Positions 62,500 to 64,000 of a stretch of DNA of 64,000 nucleotides are shown here, piece by piece. The notes below the pieces were generated by a model. The model made no database searches. It was not told the origin of the DNA and saw nothing but the letters and a program-made list of their open reading frames with translations. Both the position numbers and the translations under genes were made by a program. Each line of letters starts with the position of its first letter. Position 1 is the stretch's first letter. Origin of the DNA: Linyphia triangularis (lineage: Eukaryota; Arthropoda; Arachnida; Araneae; Linyphiidae); NCBI GenBank assembly GCA_963978545.1, contig OZ021723.1, positions 44,779,069 through 44,843,068 of the forward strand, written 5' to 3'.

Positions 62500-64000
62500 A
62501 CACATTAGTAAGTGAAGGTAGAATTCACATGGACTTTCTTCCAAAAAGTATGATTCACTTGGAGAATTTAAGATCATTTCTACTTGAAAACTTTTCTATT
62601 ATCTAAAACATTGAATATTGTTCAAACTCAGTGGGATTATATGCTACAATACGGGTAAAACTTAACAAAATTGTTACATAGAAGAAAAATAGTAAGAGAT
62701 TTAAAATAAATATTAGTTATAGATACTCCAAAGAAAAAATTTCACCTCTACTTTTCAATCGGAAAATCAATACAAGTTGGAAATTTATGTTACTTCAAGA
62801 AAGACTTAGACAATTTACTTTGTAATAATATACGTTAAGGTGTCATATTAACTCGTGCAATACATGCTGACTAAGGTTTATTTTACTTATCAATCTAAGA
62901 AAGGTGAATTGGGGGAAAATATTAAATAAATTGTAGATATTAAATACATTGTAGATATGCATTCAAGTTTTGAAAATCGCCTGCAAGACTTTTAAAACAT
63001 CTTAAGATAATTTGAAAGAAACTTGCGAATTATATGTAAACTACATAACTTTTTATACTCTGAAAGGAAATCACAAGTAACTTAGTTAACTTTTTTCATA
63101 GTAACACTCATATTCAATGACATGTTTTTAAAATTTAACCTTCTTTACATGATATTAGTTATAAATTTGTTCAATCTCAGATGCGATATACTATTATTTC
63201 TAACATATATGTTACGAATTGTGTAAAGTTTTTAAAAGAGTATATGCAAATCACCAATCAGAAACATAAAAATCTAACATCAATCAAACAAACTAAAATA
63301 ATAAGATATTTTCCTTAGTGGAAATAGTTAACTACTCATGTGATGGAATATACTTAGAAAATTTAAATACTGAAAAAAGTTGGCTAGACAAACTTAAAGA
63401 ATATTTTTTTTCTTGTGAAAAACAAGCATAAATTTGAAAAATGTAGAGTTTGTTACAACGTAAAATTGAACATCATCTGGACAAACTAAATTATACATGA
63501 ATTTTTATTTTTATTTGAGAGGTGCTGACAATATATCATTAATATAGAGATTTTTAACTTCCACCCATACTTTCTAAATAACTTATACATAAATTTCAGA
63601 AAACTGAAACGGAATGTGTTTTACAAGACGCTTATTTTGTAAGATGAATATTCAATATTAATATAACTGAGCAAAGTTCATTCCGGAAAAAACTTGTAAA
63701 AGATACTTATATTTTGAAAATAGTTTGAAATATCCTTTTAAAATTTATGAATGCTCGCTTTCGAAAGACACAAATAAAACTGATATTACACATGATAATT
63801 AACACATGCATAACATTAGTCAAACAAAGTGGAATTTTTATTTCTTGTGACCGATAACTTTTCAGTGAAGTAGAACTTACATAGGAAATTTGTGCAAACT
63901 TTTTCAACTTTTAAACAAAGTATCATGTAAAATTATAAATAACGATAGGAAATAGCACACTTCAGAATAGGAACAAGTCTTCTAGTTAAGCTAAATTTAT
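62500..64000. other. AT-rich, nothing recognised
   Basis: No open frame with a recognisable motif and no clear repeat boundary to the window end. Confidence 0.4.

Larger units (their letters stand above)
58637..64000. mobile_element. second Polinton (Polinton-2), left end and partial interior
   Basis: Starts AGTAGTTAGAAAATGCCG inside the BEL-2 RT, homologous to the Polinton-1 end. If complete, the 6-bp TSD should be GCTGTG (58631-58636) with its partner beyond the window. Homology to the Polinton-1 left end runs to about 59570. After that I find no PolB exon in 4.4 kb, although in Polinton-1 the PolB 3' end lies within 750 bp of the TIR. Confidence 0.75.

Overview
This is an animal nuclear contig, AT-rich with spliceosomal introns, most likely from an arthropod and plausibly a spider or other arachnid (an inference from general feel; no rRNA or mitochondrial marker is present). 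The only host gene I can define is RNF185 (10807-18059, + strand, five coding exons), an ER-membrane RING E3 ubiquitin ligase. Almost everything else is mobile DNA, often nested, and many insertion boundaries can be read to the base from target-site duplications (TSDs). Left end (1-3,600): the 5' part of a Ty3/Gypsy-type element on the minus strand (LTR, primer site, gag with three in-frame stops), then an imperfect palindrome at 2885-3068. 3,600-9,600: a tRNA-derived SINE (15-bp TSD) split by a complete but decayed BEL/Pao retrotransposon (5-bp TSD, 181/188-bp LTRs). 9,600-20,000: RNF185 with a 710-bp hAT-type element in intron 1 and small repeat families downstream. 20,600-28,800: a full-length LINE (13-bp TSD, ORF1 plus endonuclease-RT-RNase H ORF2, several frameshifts) whose RNase H region is broken by a 2,013-bp P-element-like transposon (8-bp TSD, inverted ends, THAP-type first exon). 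29,209-48,304: a complete 19.1-kb Polinton/Maverick with a 6-bp TSD and ~0.95-kb terminal inverted repeats. It carries a multi-exon, zinc-finger-tipped protein-primed DNA polymerase B on the minus strand. On the plus strand follow integrase, penton-like minor capsid protein, a small basic protein, major capsid protein, adenain-like protease, packaging ATPase and two further conserved genes. Four consecutive plus-strand genes are joined by TAATG stop-start overlaps. Two lesions are visible: a 3.7-kb hAT-type insertion just after the start of the small basic gene, and an in-frame stop before the integrase chromodomain. 48,300-64,000: non-coding flank, repeat fragments, and a second BEL element (51.2-58.6 kb) broken by a Copia element with identical 196-bp LTRs and again by the left end of a second Polinton (58,637 onward). 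The visible interior of that second Polinton has no recognisable polymerase and holds a long array of ~100-130-bp AT-rich repeats. The Polinton genes form a virus-like set: integrase and PolB for integration and replication, two capsid proteins, protease and ATPase for particle assembly, under TIRs packed with CRE-like (TGACGTCA) and ETS-like (CCGGAAGT) sites.
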